From Psychroflexus sp. ALD_RP9 (lineage in GTDB: Bacteria > Bacteroidota > Bacteroidia > Flavobacteriales > Flavobacteriaceae): a DNA stretch of 64,000 bases. Positions 1 through 10,536 of the stretch are shown here, in pieces. How positions within the stretch are numbered: position 1 is the first letter of the stretch; every line of letters starts with the position of its first letter. The stretch spans positions 2,340,001-2,404,000 of the forward strand of contig NZ_CP062973.1 of assembly GCF_017311165.1 (NCBI RefSeq). The letters are read 5' to 3'. The notes below the pieces were generated by a model that worked only from the letters and a program-made list of their open reading frames with translations, had not been told where the DNA came from and did not search any database. The translations under genes were made by a program, and so were the position numbers.

Positions 1-2148
<2,148 letters not shown>

Positions 2149-2255
2149 ATAACAGCTCTTTTAATGAATTTTAATAATAAAAGTTAGTATCTAACTTATT
2201 TTATCACCGATTATGTCAACTCATACTGTTTAATTATTATGTAAACAGATCAACT

Positions 2256-2363
<108 letters not shown>

Positions 2364-2371
2364 TTTTAACT

Positions 2372-2416
2372 AAAACCCCCTTTAGAGTATTATTCTAAAG
2401 GGGGTTTTTATTTTTT
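2372..2416 (+). terminator. Rho-independent terminator of the rRNA operon
   Basis: A long perfect hairpin, with aaaaccccctttaga pairing with tctaaagggggtttt around a short loop, is followed by a T-rich run. It lies directly after the 5S gene. The palindromic shape with A and T flanks could also stop transcription arriving on the minus strand from the msrA side. Confidence 0.9.
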
Positions 2417-2420
2417 AGTA

Positions 2421-2603
2421 TTACATGCGTGTAGGTAATTTAATTCCTAATAGATTAAAAGACCTTTTTATGTGTTTTGAAGTCTCAATAGCTAAGCTTA
2501 ATCTTAACTTAGTAATACTAAGCTCTTCGAAATCAATGATTATATAATTCTGATAAAAATTATTAAAGTACTTTACTAATTCATAGACATAGTTGCACAT
2601 CCA
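2421..2603 (-). pseudogene. argS: argS 3'-terminal remnant (arginyl-tRNA synthetase C-terminus)
   Basis: On the minus strand, an open frame from about 2603 down to a stop at 2421-2423 encodes about 60 residues. It reads like the extreme C-terminus of class I arginyl-tRNA synthetase: an anticodon-binding helix with CNYVYELVKYFNNFYQN, then KLRLSLAIETSKHIK, ending in LLGIKLPTRM just before the stop (family ends resemble LLGIxxPERM). The reading frame closes at a stop at 2616-2618, so the other ~530 residues of ArgS are missing. The fragment abuts the 3' end of msrA (stop 2612-2614). I infer a relic left by recombination around an rRNA operon; a full argS presumably exists elsewhere. It is not expressed as a working synthetase. 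Confidence 0.75.
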
Positions 2604-2611
2604 TCTTGAAA

Positions 2612-3247
2612 TTATTTATCTTTTATCAAGTCAGGGAATTTATTTTTGAATCTATTAAATCTTGGATTAGAAATGGCCTTAATATAACTATTATTAGGGT
2701 TTTTTTTCTTGTAATCTTGATGGTACTCTTCAGCAAACCAAAACTTTTCAAACTGCATAACTTCTGCTGCTACTTTTATACCTTCACTTTTAATTTTCTC
2801 AATTTTGTTATTGATTATTCTTTTTTCTTCTAAATCTTTATAAAATATAATTGACCTATACTGAGAACCTATATCAGGCCCTTGACCATTTACTTGACTA
2901 ATATTTTGACTTCCAAAATAAATATCAACTAAAGTTTTAAAATTTATTTTTGAGGAATCATAAATTACCATAACGCTTTCGGCATGACCTGTTTTACCTG
3001 TATTACTAGAGGCATAAGTTGGATTTTTTGTAAAACCTCCTGAATAACCTGAATATACTTCTTTTACGCCTTTAACGGATTCATATATTGCTTCGACACA
3101 CCAAAAGCAGCCACTTGCGAAATATGCTTTAGAAAATTCTTTATATTTTTTTGATTCTATTTCACTGGGCGTTTCCGATTGTGCAGATATTGTACATGAT
3201 TGTAAAATTAGAACTAATCCAAAAATAAAATAGTTGTATTTATGCAT
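2612..3247 (-). CDS. msrA: Peptide-methionine (S)-S-oxide reductase, lipoprotein form
   Basis: MsrA reduces methionine-S-sulfoxide in proteins. The 211-residue product carries the catalytic GCFWC motif (about residues 46-50), GYSGG, GHAE and the GSQYRS substrate-pocket stretch. The N-terminus (MHKYNYFIFGLVLILQSC) is a lipoprotein signal with Cys at about residue 18, so the enzyme is likely anchored in the periplasm or outer envelope rather than cytosolic. No MsrB domain is fused. It reads toward the rRNA operon and its stop lies next to the argS remnant. A terminator of the upstream gene separates it from its neighbour, so it is probably transcribed alone. Confidence 0.95.
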   Translation of the reverse strand: MHKYNYFIFGLVLILQSCTISAQSETPSEIESKKYKEFSKAYFASGCFWCVEAIYESVKGVKEVYSGYSGGFTKNPTYASSNTGKTGHAESVMVIYDSSKINFKTLVDIYFGSQNISQVNGQGPDIGSQYRSIIFYKDLEEKRIINNKIEKIKSEGIKVAAEVMQFEKFWFAEEYHQDYKKKNPNNSYIKAISNPRFNRFKNKFPDLIKDK

Positions 3248-3267
3248 ATTTCAATATTTTAAAATAT

Positions 3268-3295
3268 AAAAGCCTAAACTATTGTTTAGGCTTTT
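3268..3295 (-). terminator. Terminator after the coiled-coil zinc-ribbon-family gene
   Basis: A 12-bp perfect stem (aaaagcctaaac / gtttaggctttt) with loop TATT lies 25 bases after the stop of the gene at 3320. On the minus strand it runs into a T-rich tract, as expected of an intrinsic terminator. It separates that gene from msrA. Confidence 0.8.
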
Positions 3296-3319
3296 GATTT
3301 TCTTATAAACAAACTAAAT

Positions 3320-4102
3320 TTAACTTAACTTTTTAAATAGTTTTTGCATTTTATCAGTTTCTTCTTCTGCGAGTACTTGATCAACTAATATTCTTCCAGA
3401 GTGTTCGTCAATTATTACTTTTCTACGAGCCGCAATTTCAACTTGAACTTGAGGTGGTATTGTAAAAAAAGAACCACCTGAAGCACCTCTTTCTATGGTT
3501 ACTACTGCTAAACCATTTTTAACATTGCTTCTTATACGTTCATACGCTTTTACAAGACGATCTTCAATATCTTTTTTGAAGCTTTCTGCTTTTTTTGCTA
3601 ATGCAGCTTCTTCTTTTTCAGTCTCTTGTAAAATATTGTCTAACTCAGATTTTTTGTGCTCTAAGTGTTCTTGACGTTGATTGATTTTTTCTTTTGTAGT
3701 TTCTAATACTTCTGATTTGTGCTCTATTTGTGCTTTAAATTCACGTATGTGTTTCTCTGCTAACTCAATTTCTAATTCTTGATACTCAATCTCTTTTGTT
3801 AATGCATCAAATTCTCTATTATTCCTAACATTATCTTGTTGCTTTTTATATTTTTTAATGAGCTCTTGAGCCTCTGTGATAAAATGTTGTTTAGATTTTA
3901 TTTTTTCATCTAATTCAACTAGATCAGATTCTAGCTTCTCAATTCGCTTAGTTAAGCCTGCTACTTCATCTTCTAAATCTTCAACTTCAAGAGGTAATTC
4001 ACCACGCATATTTCTTATTTCATCTATTCGTGAATCTATAAGTTGTAAATCATATAAAGCTCTTAGCTTTTCTTCTACTGTAACCTCTTTTTTCTTTGCC
4101 AT
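3320..4102 (-). CDS. Coiled-coil protein of the C4-type zinc-ribbon family, cysteines lost
   Basis: The 260-residue protein is mostly a long charged coiled coil (about residues 25-180), followed by the C-terminal domain usually called a C4 zinc ribbon (zf-RING_7). In that domain the positions expected to be CxxC pairs read GASGGSF and DEHSGRI, so no zinc-binding cysteine remains although the fold context (IPPQ, GRILVD) is kept. The start is placed at the ATG at 4102, two bases after the stop of the NIF3-like gene. A TTG two codons upstream would overlap that gene. The tight spacing suggests co-transcription with the NIF3-like gene, a pairing common in Bacteroidota. The molecular role is not established here. 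Confidence 0.85.
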   Translation of the reverse strand: MAKKKEVTVEEKLRALYDLQLIDSRIDEIRNMRGELPLEVEDLEDEVAGLTKRIEKLESDLVELDEKIKSKQHFITEAQELIKKYKKQQDNVRNNREFDALTKEIEYQELEIELAEKHIREFKAQIEHKSEVLETTKEKINQRQEHLEHKKSELDNILQETEKEEAALAKKAESFKKDIEDRLVKAYERIRSNVKNGLAVVTIERGASGGSFFTIPPQVQVEIAARRKVIIDEHSGRILVDQVLAEEETDKMQKLFKKLS

Positions 4103-4104
4103 AA

Positions 4105-5199
4105 TCAAAAATATTGAATTGGGTTGGTATTAATATTTGATAAAACGATTGCAAAATTATGAAATTTTTTCTGAAGTAGAGCATGTATTAATTCTTTTGT
4201 GTATTGTTCACTTTCATAATGTCCCACATCAACTAAAGTTATTTCATTTTCAGCTTTATAAAAATCATGATATTTCAAGTCTGCTGTCATATAAATATCA
4301 GCCTTTTTAGCCTTAGCGACTTCAATTGCAAAAGATCCGCTGCCGCCTAATACAGCTATTTTTTTTATTGATTTTTTATGAGGTTTAGAATGTCTTATAG
4401 ACTTAGGATTAAATGTTGTTTTAATTTGTTTGAAAGCTTCAATTGTAGGTATTTCATTTTCTAATTCTCCTACCATTCCAATTCCAATGTCTTGGTTTTT
4501 ATTTTCTAAAGTTTCTATTTCATATGCTACTTCCTCATAGGGATGATTGTTAAAAAGAGCTTTTAAAACTTTTGATTCTAAGTGTTTTTGATATGTAATG
4601 TTAAGTTGTGTTTCTTCTTCATGATGTATTTCACCCTGATTTCCTATATAAGGGTCAGTTCCTTCTTCCGGTTTAAAACTTCCTTGACCTTTTAATTTAA
4701 AACTACAATTACTATAATTACCAATATGACCAGCACCAGCACTGAATAAGGCTTTCTGAACTTTGCTGAAACTTTCATTTGGAATATAAGTTGTCAATTT
4801 TTTTATAGTCGATGCTTGAGGAATTAAGATTTCACGATTGATAATTCCTAATTTATCACAAATCATATTATTAACGCCAAATTTATAATTGTCTAAAGCG
4901 GTATGTATAGCATAAATTGAGATATCGTGTTTAATTGCCTTCAAGACAACTCGCTCTACATAAGAGCTTCCTGTAATTTTTTTTAAGCCTTTAAAAATAA
5001 TTGGATGAAAACTAATAATTAGATTACACGAATTTTCAATAGCTTCATCAACAACACTTTCGAGCGTATCTAAGGTAATTAAAATGCCTTTTAATTGAAG
5101 CTCTTGATTACCAACCAGTAAACCCACGTTATCGAAATCTTCTGCATAATTTGTAGGAATTTTCTCTTCTAAGTAGTTTATAACATCCTTTATCTTCAT
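4105..5199 (-). CDS. NIF3-like dinuclear metal-centre protein (YqfO type)
   Basis: A member of the NIF3/YbgI family, which forms toroidal hexamers with a two-metal site. Candidate metal ligands are visible: SFHPI, HTALD, and DVGHYESE near the C-terminus. At 364 residues it is the long form, with the middle third corresponding to the inserted CutA/PII-like domain of YqfO proteins. The family is sometimes annotated as GTP cyclohydrolase I type 2, but the physiological reaction is uncertain. ATG start at 5199. It is divergent from lpxK, with 42 bases between the starts, and is followed after two bases by the coiled-coil gene. Confidence 0.9.
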   Translation of the reverse strand: MKIKDVINYLEEKIPTNYAEDFDNVGLLVGNQELQLKGILITLDTLESVVDEAIENSCNLIISFHPIIFKGLKKITGSSYVERVVLKAIKHDISIYAIHTALDNYKFGVNNMICDKLGIINREILIPQASTIKKLTTYIPNESFSKVQKALFSAGAGHIGNYSNCSFKLKGQGSFKPEEGTDPYIGNQGEIHHEEETQLNITYQKHLESKVLKALFNNHPYEEVAYEIETLENKNQDIGIGMVGELENEIPTIEAFKQIKTTFNPKSIRHSKPHKKSIKKIAVLGGSGSFAIEVAKAKKADIYMTADLKYHDFYKAENEITLVDVGHYESEQYTKELIHALLQKKFHNFAIVLSNINTNPIQYF

Positions 5200-5241
5200 G
5201 ATTTTCTATTTAAAACAAATTAAATTTTAATTTAGCAAAAT

Positions 5242-6252
5242 ATGAAACATCTCAGACTTTTATTGTTTCCTTTTTCTCTAATTTATGGTTTGATAGTTTT
5301 TATCAGGCATAAATTATATGATTATGGTATAAAAACTTCAACTCAGTTTGATTTGCCTGTGATTTGTATAGGAAATTTAAGTTTTGGTGGTACTGGAAAA
5401 TCGCCTCTAATAGCTGATATTGTTAGTCAATTTTCTACGGAATACAATATGGCTAGTTTAAGCCGTGGGTATAAGCGCTCAACACGAGGTTTTCGTTTAG
5501 TTGAAGTTAACGATGTGGCTAGTTCTGTAGGTGATGAACCTTTACAGTTTAAATCTACATTTGATGATCAATTAACAGTCGCTGTTTGTGAAAATCGTGT
5601 GATAGGTGTTTTAAATATACTAAAATTAAAGCCTAAGACAGACCTTATTTTGCTTGATGATGCTTTTCAACATCGGAAAATTAATCCTGGTTTGTCTATT
5701 TTGTTAACGACTTATAAAGATTTATATATAGACGATTATTTGCTACCTGTTGGCAACTTAAGGGATGCAAAATATGCTGCAAATAGAGCTGATATGATTA
5801 TTGTTACAAAGTGCCCTGAGAGTCTATCGAGTAATGAGCAAAAAATCATATCTAATAAGTTAAAATTAAATCCTAATCAATCGCTTTATTTTTCAGCGAT
5901 TAATTACAGTAAAGCAATCTACTCAATAACATCTGTAATAGATTTAAGTGATTTTGATGATTTTATTTTAGTAACAGGTATTGCAAACCCAAAACCATTG
6001 GTAGAATTTTTAAAATCCCAAGGAAAAAAGTTCAAGCACCATGAATTTGCAGATCATCATAACTTCAATTTAGCCGAAATAAATCAATTAAAATCTTACA
6101 AAAAGCCCATTCTTACAACGACTAAAGATTTTATGCGATTAAAATTAAATTTTGATGATAAAGGTTTATATCATCTACCGATTCAATCTCAAATTATTCA
6201 GAAAGAAAAACAGTTTTATAATGAATTGAGACAGTTTATCGATTCATTTTAA
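5242..6252 (+). CDS. lpxK: Tetraacyldisaccharide 4'-kinase LpxK
   Basis: LpxK phosphorylates the 4' position of the lipid A disaccharide precursor at the cytoplasmic face of the inner membrane. The 336-residue protein begins with a hydrophobic membrane-associating helix (FPFSLIYGLIVFI), then has the Walker A motif GNLSFGGTGKSP (about residues 43-54), SRGYKR, and LDDAFQHR with the catalytic Asp region. Length is normal. The 3' end overlaps the converging gap gene by 17 bases, so the two messages are antisense at their ends. Confidence 0.96.
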   Translation: MKHLRLLLFPFSLIYGLIVFIRHKLYDYGIKTSTQFDLPVICIGNLSFGGTGKSPLIADIVSQFSTEYNMASLSRGYKRSTRGFRLVEVNDVASSVGDEPLQFKSTFDDQLTVAVCENRVIGVLNILKLKPKTDLILLDDAFQHRKINPGLSILLTTYKDLYIDDYLLPVGNLRDAKYAANRADMIIVTKCPESLSSNEQKIISNKLKLNPNQSLYFSAINYSKAIYSITSVIDLSDFDDFILVTGIANPKPLVEFLKSQGKKFKHHEFADHHNFNLAEINQLKSYKKPILTTTKDFMRLKLNFDDKGLYHLPIQSQIIQKEKQFYNELRQFIDSF

Positions 6253-7240
6253 GCATTAAATCAATTAAACGATTGCTGTAACCGCGCTCATTGTCGTACC
6301 AACCAATTAATTTTACTAAATCTCCACCAATAACTGATGTCATGCCAGCATCAAAGGTACATGAATATGGACTTCCTAAAATGTCAACCGAAACAATAGG
6401 GTCTTCAGTATAAGTCAAAATTCCTTTGAGTTTATTTTTAGAGGCTTCTTTAAATAAACTATTAATTTCTTCAATACTTGTTTTGCGATTCACATTGAGT
6501 GTCATATCAGTTAATGACCCATTTGGTACAGGTACTCGAATACCGCAGCCACCTATAACCTCACTTAAATCAGGAAAAATCTTTGTAAGTGCTTTTGCAG
6601 CACCTGTTGTTGTTGGGATAATTGATTGTGTTGCTGCTCTAGCTCTTCGTAAATCGCGATGTGGTTGGTCATGTAAACTTTGGTCTGATGTAAATGAATG
6701 TACTGTAGATATGTAAGCGTGCTTTACGCCTATATTTTCATGAATTACTTTTAGCAAAGGTGCGGCATTATTAGTGGTACATGAGGCGTTTGAAATTATA
6801 GTATCGTGATCACTTAAATACTCATCATTAACACCTAAAACTATCATTTTAACAGAATCGTCTGATGAAGGTACACTTAATATTACTTTTTTAGCACCAG
6901 CCTTTAAGTGTGCTTGTAATTCTGTTTTGGTTTTAAATTTTCCGGTACATTCAACAACAAAATCAACTTCATCTTTTTTCCAGTTTAATTTCTCTAAAGT
7001 TTCGATTTGATAGGTGTTAATAACATCTTGACCGATGATAATTTTATCACCATCAGTTTTAATTTCAGCATTAAATTGCCCATGTATGCTATCGTATTTC
7101 AAAAGATGAGCAAGTGTTTTAGTGTTAGCTAAATCATTAATGGCAACAATATCGAATTGAAGGTGTTGATATGCTAATCTAAAAAGGCTTCGGCCAATGC
7201 GACCAAAGCCATTAATAGCGATTCTTATAGGTTTTTGCAT
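6236..7240 (-). CDS. gap: Type I glyceraldehyde-3-phosphate dehydrogenase
   Basis: Glycolytic or gluconeogenic GAPDH, 334 residues, cytosolic. It shows the NAD-binding INGFGRIGR, the catalytic Cys154 in SNASCTTN, His181 in STVHSFTSDQ, and the conserved GGCGIRVPVPNGSLTD and WYDNERGYSNR segments. Asp36 in AINDLA is consistent with NAD preference, by family knowledge. The gene starts two bases after the lipA stop and so is probably transcribed from the rlmH/lipA side. Flavobacteria often carry two gap paralogues; which role this one has cannot be told here. Confidence 0.96.
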   Translation of the reverse strand: MQKPIRIAINGFGRIGRSLFRLAYQHLQFDIVAINDLANTKTLAHLLKYDSIHGQFNAEIKTDGDKIIIGQDVINTYQIETLEKLNWKKDEVDFVVECTGKFKTKTELQAHLKAGAKKVILSVPSSDDSVKMIVLGVNDEYLSDHDTIISNASCTTNNAAPLLKVIHENIGVKHAYISTVHSFTSDQSLHDQPHRDLRRARAATQSIIPTTTGAAKALTKIFPDLSEVIGGCGIRVPVPNGSLTDMTLNVNRKTSIEEINSLFKEASKNKLKGILTYTEDPIVSVDILGSPYSCTFDAGMTSVIGGDLVKLIGWYDNERGYSNRLIDLMLKMNR

Positions 7241-7242
7241 AC

Positions 7243-8124
7243 TTAGTTAATGTGCTTTTGAGCTTTGTATGAAGATCTCACTAATGCAGAGCTTTCTACA
7301 TGTCTAAAGCCTAAATCTTTTCCTATTTCTTCATATTTTTTAAATTGATCTGGCGTAACAAAACTTTGTACAGGCAAATGCTGTTTACTAGGTTGTAAAT
7401 ATTGACCTATTGTAACTACATCTACATCTACGGAACGCAAATCTTTAAGAACTTGAATAACTTCGTCTTCTTGTTCTCCTAAACCAAGCATTATTCCTGA
7501 TTTTGTTCTTCTAATGCCATTGGCTTTTAGGTAGCGTAAAACTTCTAAACTTCGATCATATTTTGCTTGTATCCTAACTTCGCGAGTTAAACGTCTAACA
7601 GTTTCCATATTGTGTGATACAACTTCTGGTGAAACTTCAATTATACGGTCGATATTTCTGGTATTACCCTGAAAATCTGGTATTAATGTTTCAAGCGTTG
7701 TGTTTGGGTTCATTCTTCGAATAGCTTTTACTGTTTCAGCCCAAATAATAGAACCCATATCTTTTAAATCATCACGATCTACAGAAGTTATCACAGCGTG
7801 TTTTATACCCATTAATTTAATCGATCTAGCAACTTTTTCTGGCTCATCCCACTCAACGTCTTCTGGTCTCCCTGTTTTTACACCACAGAACCCACATGAA
7901 CGCGTACAAATATTACCTAAAATCATGAAAGTTGCCGTTCCTTCTCCCCAGCATTCTCCCATATTGGGACAACTTCCAGATGTACAAATGGTGTGTAAAT
8001 CGTACTTATCTACTAAATTTCTAAGATTTCTATATTTTTCGCCAGTTGGCAGCTTAACACGTAACCATTTTGGTTTACCTTTAGTGACTTTCTTTTTTTG
8101 AGGTGCTTCAACAACTGTACTCAT
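7243..8124 (-). CDS. lipA: Lipoyl synthase
   Basis: Radical-SAM enzyme inserting two sulfurs into protein-bound octanoyl groups. The 293-residue protein has both iron-sulfur motifs: the auxiliary-cluster cysteines in [12 protein letters not shown] and the SAM-cluster CTRSCGFC. The C-terminal Ser ligand region (SALVRSSY) is present as well. ATG start at 8124. It lies 98 bases after rlmH in the same direction and is followed directly by gap. A TAnnTTTG element is found 17 bases upstream of the start. Confidence 0.97.
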   Translation of the reverse strand: MSTVVEAPQKKKVTKGKPKWLRVKLPTGEKYRNLRNLVDKYDLHTICTSGSCPNMGECWGEGTATFMILGNICTRSCGFCGVKTGRPEDVEWDEPEKVARSIKLMGIKHAVITSVDRDDLKDMGSIIWAETVKAIRRMNPNTTLETLIPDFQGNTRNIDRIIEVSPEVVSHNMETVRRLTREVRIQAKYDRSLEVLRYLKANGIRRTKSGIMLGLGEQEDEVIQVLKDLRSVDVDVVTIGQYLQPSKQHLPVQSFVTPDQFKKYEEIGKDLGFRHVESSALVRSSYKAQKHIN

Positions 8125-8141
8125 AAATACTTAATTTTACA

Positions 8142-8149
8142 CAAAAGTA
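8142..8149 (-). promoter_or_regulatory. TAnnTTTG (-7) element upstream of lipA
   Basis: Minus-strand TACTTTTG matches the Bacteroidota -7 consensus TAnnTTTG, 17 bases before the lipA ATG. No clear -33 TTG lies at the usual spacing, so this is tentative. Confidence 0.35.
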
Positions 8150-8222
8150 ATAAATATGTATAAGTTAACTTCAGTTTTGTTATGTGACTTCAGCTTTTTA
8201 TCATTTTGTTAAGCAAAGTAGG

Positions 8223-8696
8223 TTAATTGTGATGATAAGGTAGGTTGTTTAAAATAGCAAATCCACGATAAATTTGTTCAGTAACAAAAATTCTTATCAT
8301 TTGGTGTGAAAACGTCATTTTAGAGAATGCTATTTTAGGGTATTTGGCATCATAAAATCTTTCATCAAACCCGAAAGGACCACCAATAATAAAATTTAAA
8401 GTTTTAATTCCAGTATTCATTTTTTTTTGCAGAAGTTGTGCAAATTGTTTTGAGGTGTATTCTTTTCCTTTTTCATCTAAAAGAATAGTGATATGCGACT
8501 TATCTATGTATTTTTCTAATTGTTCAGCTTCTAGTCGTTTTTGTTCTTTAACGGATGTTTTTTTACTGACTTTTACGTCTGGAATTTCAATGATTGAAAA
8601 CTTAGCAAAATGTTTAATTCGATTCTCATAATCAGCAATTAAAGTTCTAATGGCTAACTGGTCAGTTTTACCAATTACAATTAAATTTATGTTCAT
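8223..8696 (-). CDS. rlmH: 23S rRNA pseudouridine1915 N3-methyltransferase
   Basis: RlmH (SPOUT family, YbeA) methylates pseudouridine 1915 of 23S rRNA on the assembled ribosome. The 157-residue protein shows the conserved LDEKGKEYTS block, the knot-forming FIIGGPFGF and the C-terminal SKMTFSHQMIR...EQIYRG with terminal PYHHN. Length is typical. ATG start at 8696, divergent from nadC with 45 bases between, in which -7-like elements for both directions are found. Confidence 0.97.
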   Translation of the reverse strand: MNINLIVIGKTDQLAIRTLIADYENRIKHFAKFSIIEIPDVKVSKKTSVKEQKRLEAEQLEKYIDKSHITILLDEKGKEYTSKQFAQLLQKKMNTGIKTLNFIIGGPFGFDERFYDAKYPKIAFSKMTFSHQMIRIFVTEQIYRGFAILNNLPYHHN

Positions 8697-8711
8697 ACGC
8701 TATAAAAAGCT

Positions 8712-8719
8712 TAGATTTG
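8712..8719 (+). promoter_or_regulatory. TAnnTTTG (-7) element upstream of nadC
   Basis: TAGATTTG lies 22 bases before the nadC ATG at 8742. It fits the Bacteroidota -7 consensus; no convincing -33 TTG is seen upstream. Confidence 0.4.
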
Positions 8720-8724
8720 TGTGA

Positions 8725-8732
8725 CAAAAATA
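8725..8732 (-). promoter_or_regulatory. TAnnTTTG (-7) element upstream of rlmH
   Basis: Minus-strand TATTTTTG lies 28 bases before the rlmH ATG at 8696. A TTG (minus strand, 8757-8759) lies 24 bases further upstream, slightly wide for a -33 box. It sits back to back with the nadC element, suggesting one compact divergent promoter. Confidence 0.4.
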
Positions 8733-8741
8733 CAATGATAA

Positions 8742-9602
8742 ATGATTAGTCAGCATCAACTTGACCAACAAATACAACAAATAATTATCAATGCCTTAAA
8801 GGAAGATGTTGGTGATGGAGACCATTCTTCGTTAGCCTGCATTCCAGCTGAAGCAGAAGGTAAAGCACAACTTTTAGTTAAAGATGAAGGGATTATAGCA
8901 GGTATTGATATTGCTCAAAAAGTATTTCAGCAAATCGATTCTTCACTTGATTTTAACAGCTTAATTAGTGATGGTAACGCAATAAAACATGGAGACATAG
9001 CCTTTACAATTTACGGAAAACACCAAAATATTTTAAAAGGCGAAAGAATTGCCTTAAATATAATGCAAAGAATGAGTGCTATTGCTACAAAAACCAAGCA
9101 GTTTGTCGATCTTTTAAAGCCCTACAAAACTCAAATTTTAGATACTCGTAAAACTACGCCAGGCATTCGTGCCATAGAGAAACTAGCTGTAAAAATTGGT
9201 GGCGGAACTAACCACAGATATGCACTTTATGATATGATCATGTTAAAAGATAACCATATCGATTTTGCAGGCGGAATTACGAAAGCAATCAATAAAACTG
9301 TTAACTATTTAAAAAACAATCAACTTGACTTAAAAATTATAGTTGAAGCACGTGATCTGGCTGAAGTTGAAGAAATTTTAAAATCTTCTCAACATGTTGA
9401 ACGTATTTTATTAGATAACTTTTCTTATATCGATACTCAAAAAGCTGTCAATCTAATTGGTAGTGCTTGCAAAACAGAGTCTAGTGGTGGCATTACTCCA
9501 GAAACAGCAGTTGAATTTGCTAAATGTGGCGTTGATTATATATCTTCAGGAGCATTAACTCATTCAATTTATAACTTAGATTTAAGTTTAAAAGCTGTTT
9601 AA
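8742..9602 (+). CDS. nadC: Nicotinate-nucleotide diphosphorylase (carboxylating)
   Basis: NadC converts quinolinate and PRPP to nicotinate mononucleotide in NAD synthesis. The 286-residue protein has the family core DTRKTTPGIR, KLAVKIGGGTNHR and MLKDNH, with basic residues binding quinolinate and PRPP, and a C-terminal ESSGGI segment. ATG start at 8742. The yihY-like gene begins 3 bases after its stop, so the two are likely co-transcribed. Confidence 0.97.
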   Translation: MISQHQLDQQIQQIIINALKEDVGDGDHSSLACIPAEAEGKAQLLVKDEGIIAGIDIAQKVFQQIDSSLDFNSLISDGNAIKHGDIAFTIYGKHQNILKGERIALNIMQRMSAIATKTKQFVDLLKPYKTQILDTRKTTPGIRAIEKLAVKIGGGTNHRYALYDMIMLKDNHIDFAGGITKAINKTVNYLKNNQLDLKIIVEARDLAEVEEILKSSQHVERILLDNFSYIDTQKAVNLIGSACKTESSGGITPETAVEFAKCGVDYISSGALTHSIYNLDLSLKAV

Positions 9603-9605
9603 TCT

Positions 9606-10526
9606 ATGCCTAAACAACCAAAAGGATTAGAGCCAACAAATATTATAACCAAGATTGCGCTTGGTTTGCATCGTATTAAATTACCCAAACTTGACGGTTT
9701 GTCTTTATACGATGTTTTAAAACTATATTCAGCGGGTATCATTAAAGGTACTTTTTCTACACGTGCAAGTTCTATTGCTTTTAGTTTTTTCATGGCTATA
9801 TTTCCATTTTTGTTGTTTTTACTCAACTTAATTCCCTTTATTTGGTTTATAGAAGATTTTCAAACAGAGTTACTAAGTTTTATAGAAAATATTTTGCCGC
9901 CTCAAACTAGTGGCTTATTTCAGGAAATTTTTCATGATATAGCTAGTAATCCTCGAGCTGGATTGTTATCTTTTGTATTTATACTGTCAATTTTTTTGAT
10001 GTCTAATGGTGTTAATGCTATTTTCACCAGTTTTGAATTTTCTTACCACACCAAAATAAATCGTACCATAATTCGGCAATATATAGTTGCTGTTGGTGTT
10101 GCTATTATTATAGCCTTTTTACTTTTATTAACAGTTATTGCTACCATTTATCTAACTTACATTATTAACGAATTTAAGTCATTAGGTGTGTTTGGTGATT
10201 CTCTTCTATATGCTCAAATTGGCCGGTATTTAGTGTTTGTAACTATGCTTTTTATAGGGATTTCAATCTTGTATTATTTTGGAACCAAAGAAGGAAGACG
10301 TTCAAGTTTTTTTTCAATAGGTTCTGTTTTTACTACACTTTTAATCATATTAACAACATTTTTATTTTCGATTTATGTAGAAAATTTCGGTTCATATAAT
10401 AAGCTCTATGGTTCAATAGGTGCTTTATTAATTTTAATGTTATACATTTGGCTAAATGCAAATATTTTACTTTTAGGTTTCGAGCTAAATGGAACACTTT
10501 ACAGATTACGACACAATTCTAAATAA
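9606..10526 (+). CDS. YihY/UPF0761-family inner-membrane protein
   Basis: A 306-residue integral membrane protein with about six predicted hydrophobic helices from residue ~55 onward. Family signatures include FSTRASSIAFSFFMAIFP near the first helix and YGSIGALLILMLYIWLNA near the end. It was once misnamed ribonuclease BN; the family's activity is not established. It follows nadC after 3 bases and precedes the chalcone-isomerase-like gene by 10 bases, suggesting a nadC-led transcript. Confidence 0.9.
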   Translation: MPKQPKGLEPTNIITKIALGLHRIKLPKLDGLSLYDVLKLYSAGIIKGTFSTRASSIAFSFFMAIFPFLLFLLNLIPFIWFIEDFQTELLSFIENILPPQTSGLFQEIFHDIASNPRAGLLSFVFILSIFLMSNGVNAIFTSFEFSYHTKINRTIIRQYIVAVGVAIIIAFLLLLTVIATIYLTYIINEFKSLGVFGDSLLYAQIGRYLVFVTMLFIGISILYYFGTKEGRRSSFFSIGSVFTTLLIILTTFLFSIYVENFGSYNKLYGSIGALLILMLYIWLNANILLLGFELNGTLYRLRHNSK

Positions 10527-10536
10527 ATTTATCAAT

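Noticed and set aside
2606..2833. Hydrophobic open frame on the plus strand opposite msrA
   Set aside because: Antisense shadow of msrA in AT-rich DNA; Phe-rich composition is a by-product of Lys codons on the coding strand.
10489..10536. Upstream ATG extension of the chalcone-isomerase-fold protein
   Set aside because: It lies within the preceding membrane-protein gene and would bury the signal peptide that starts at 10537.
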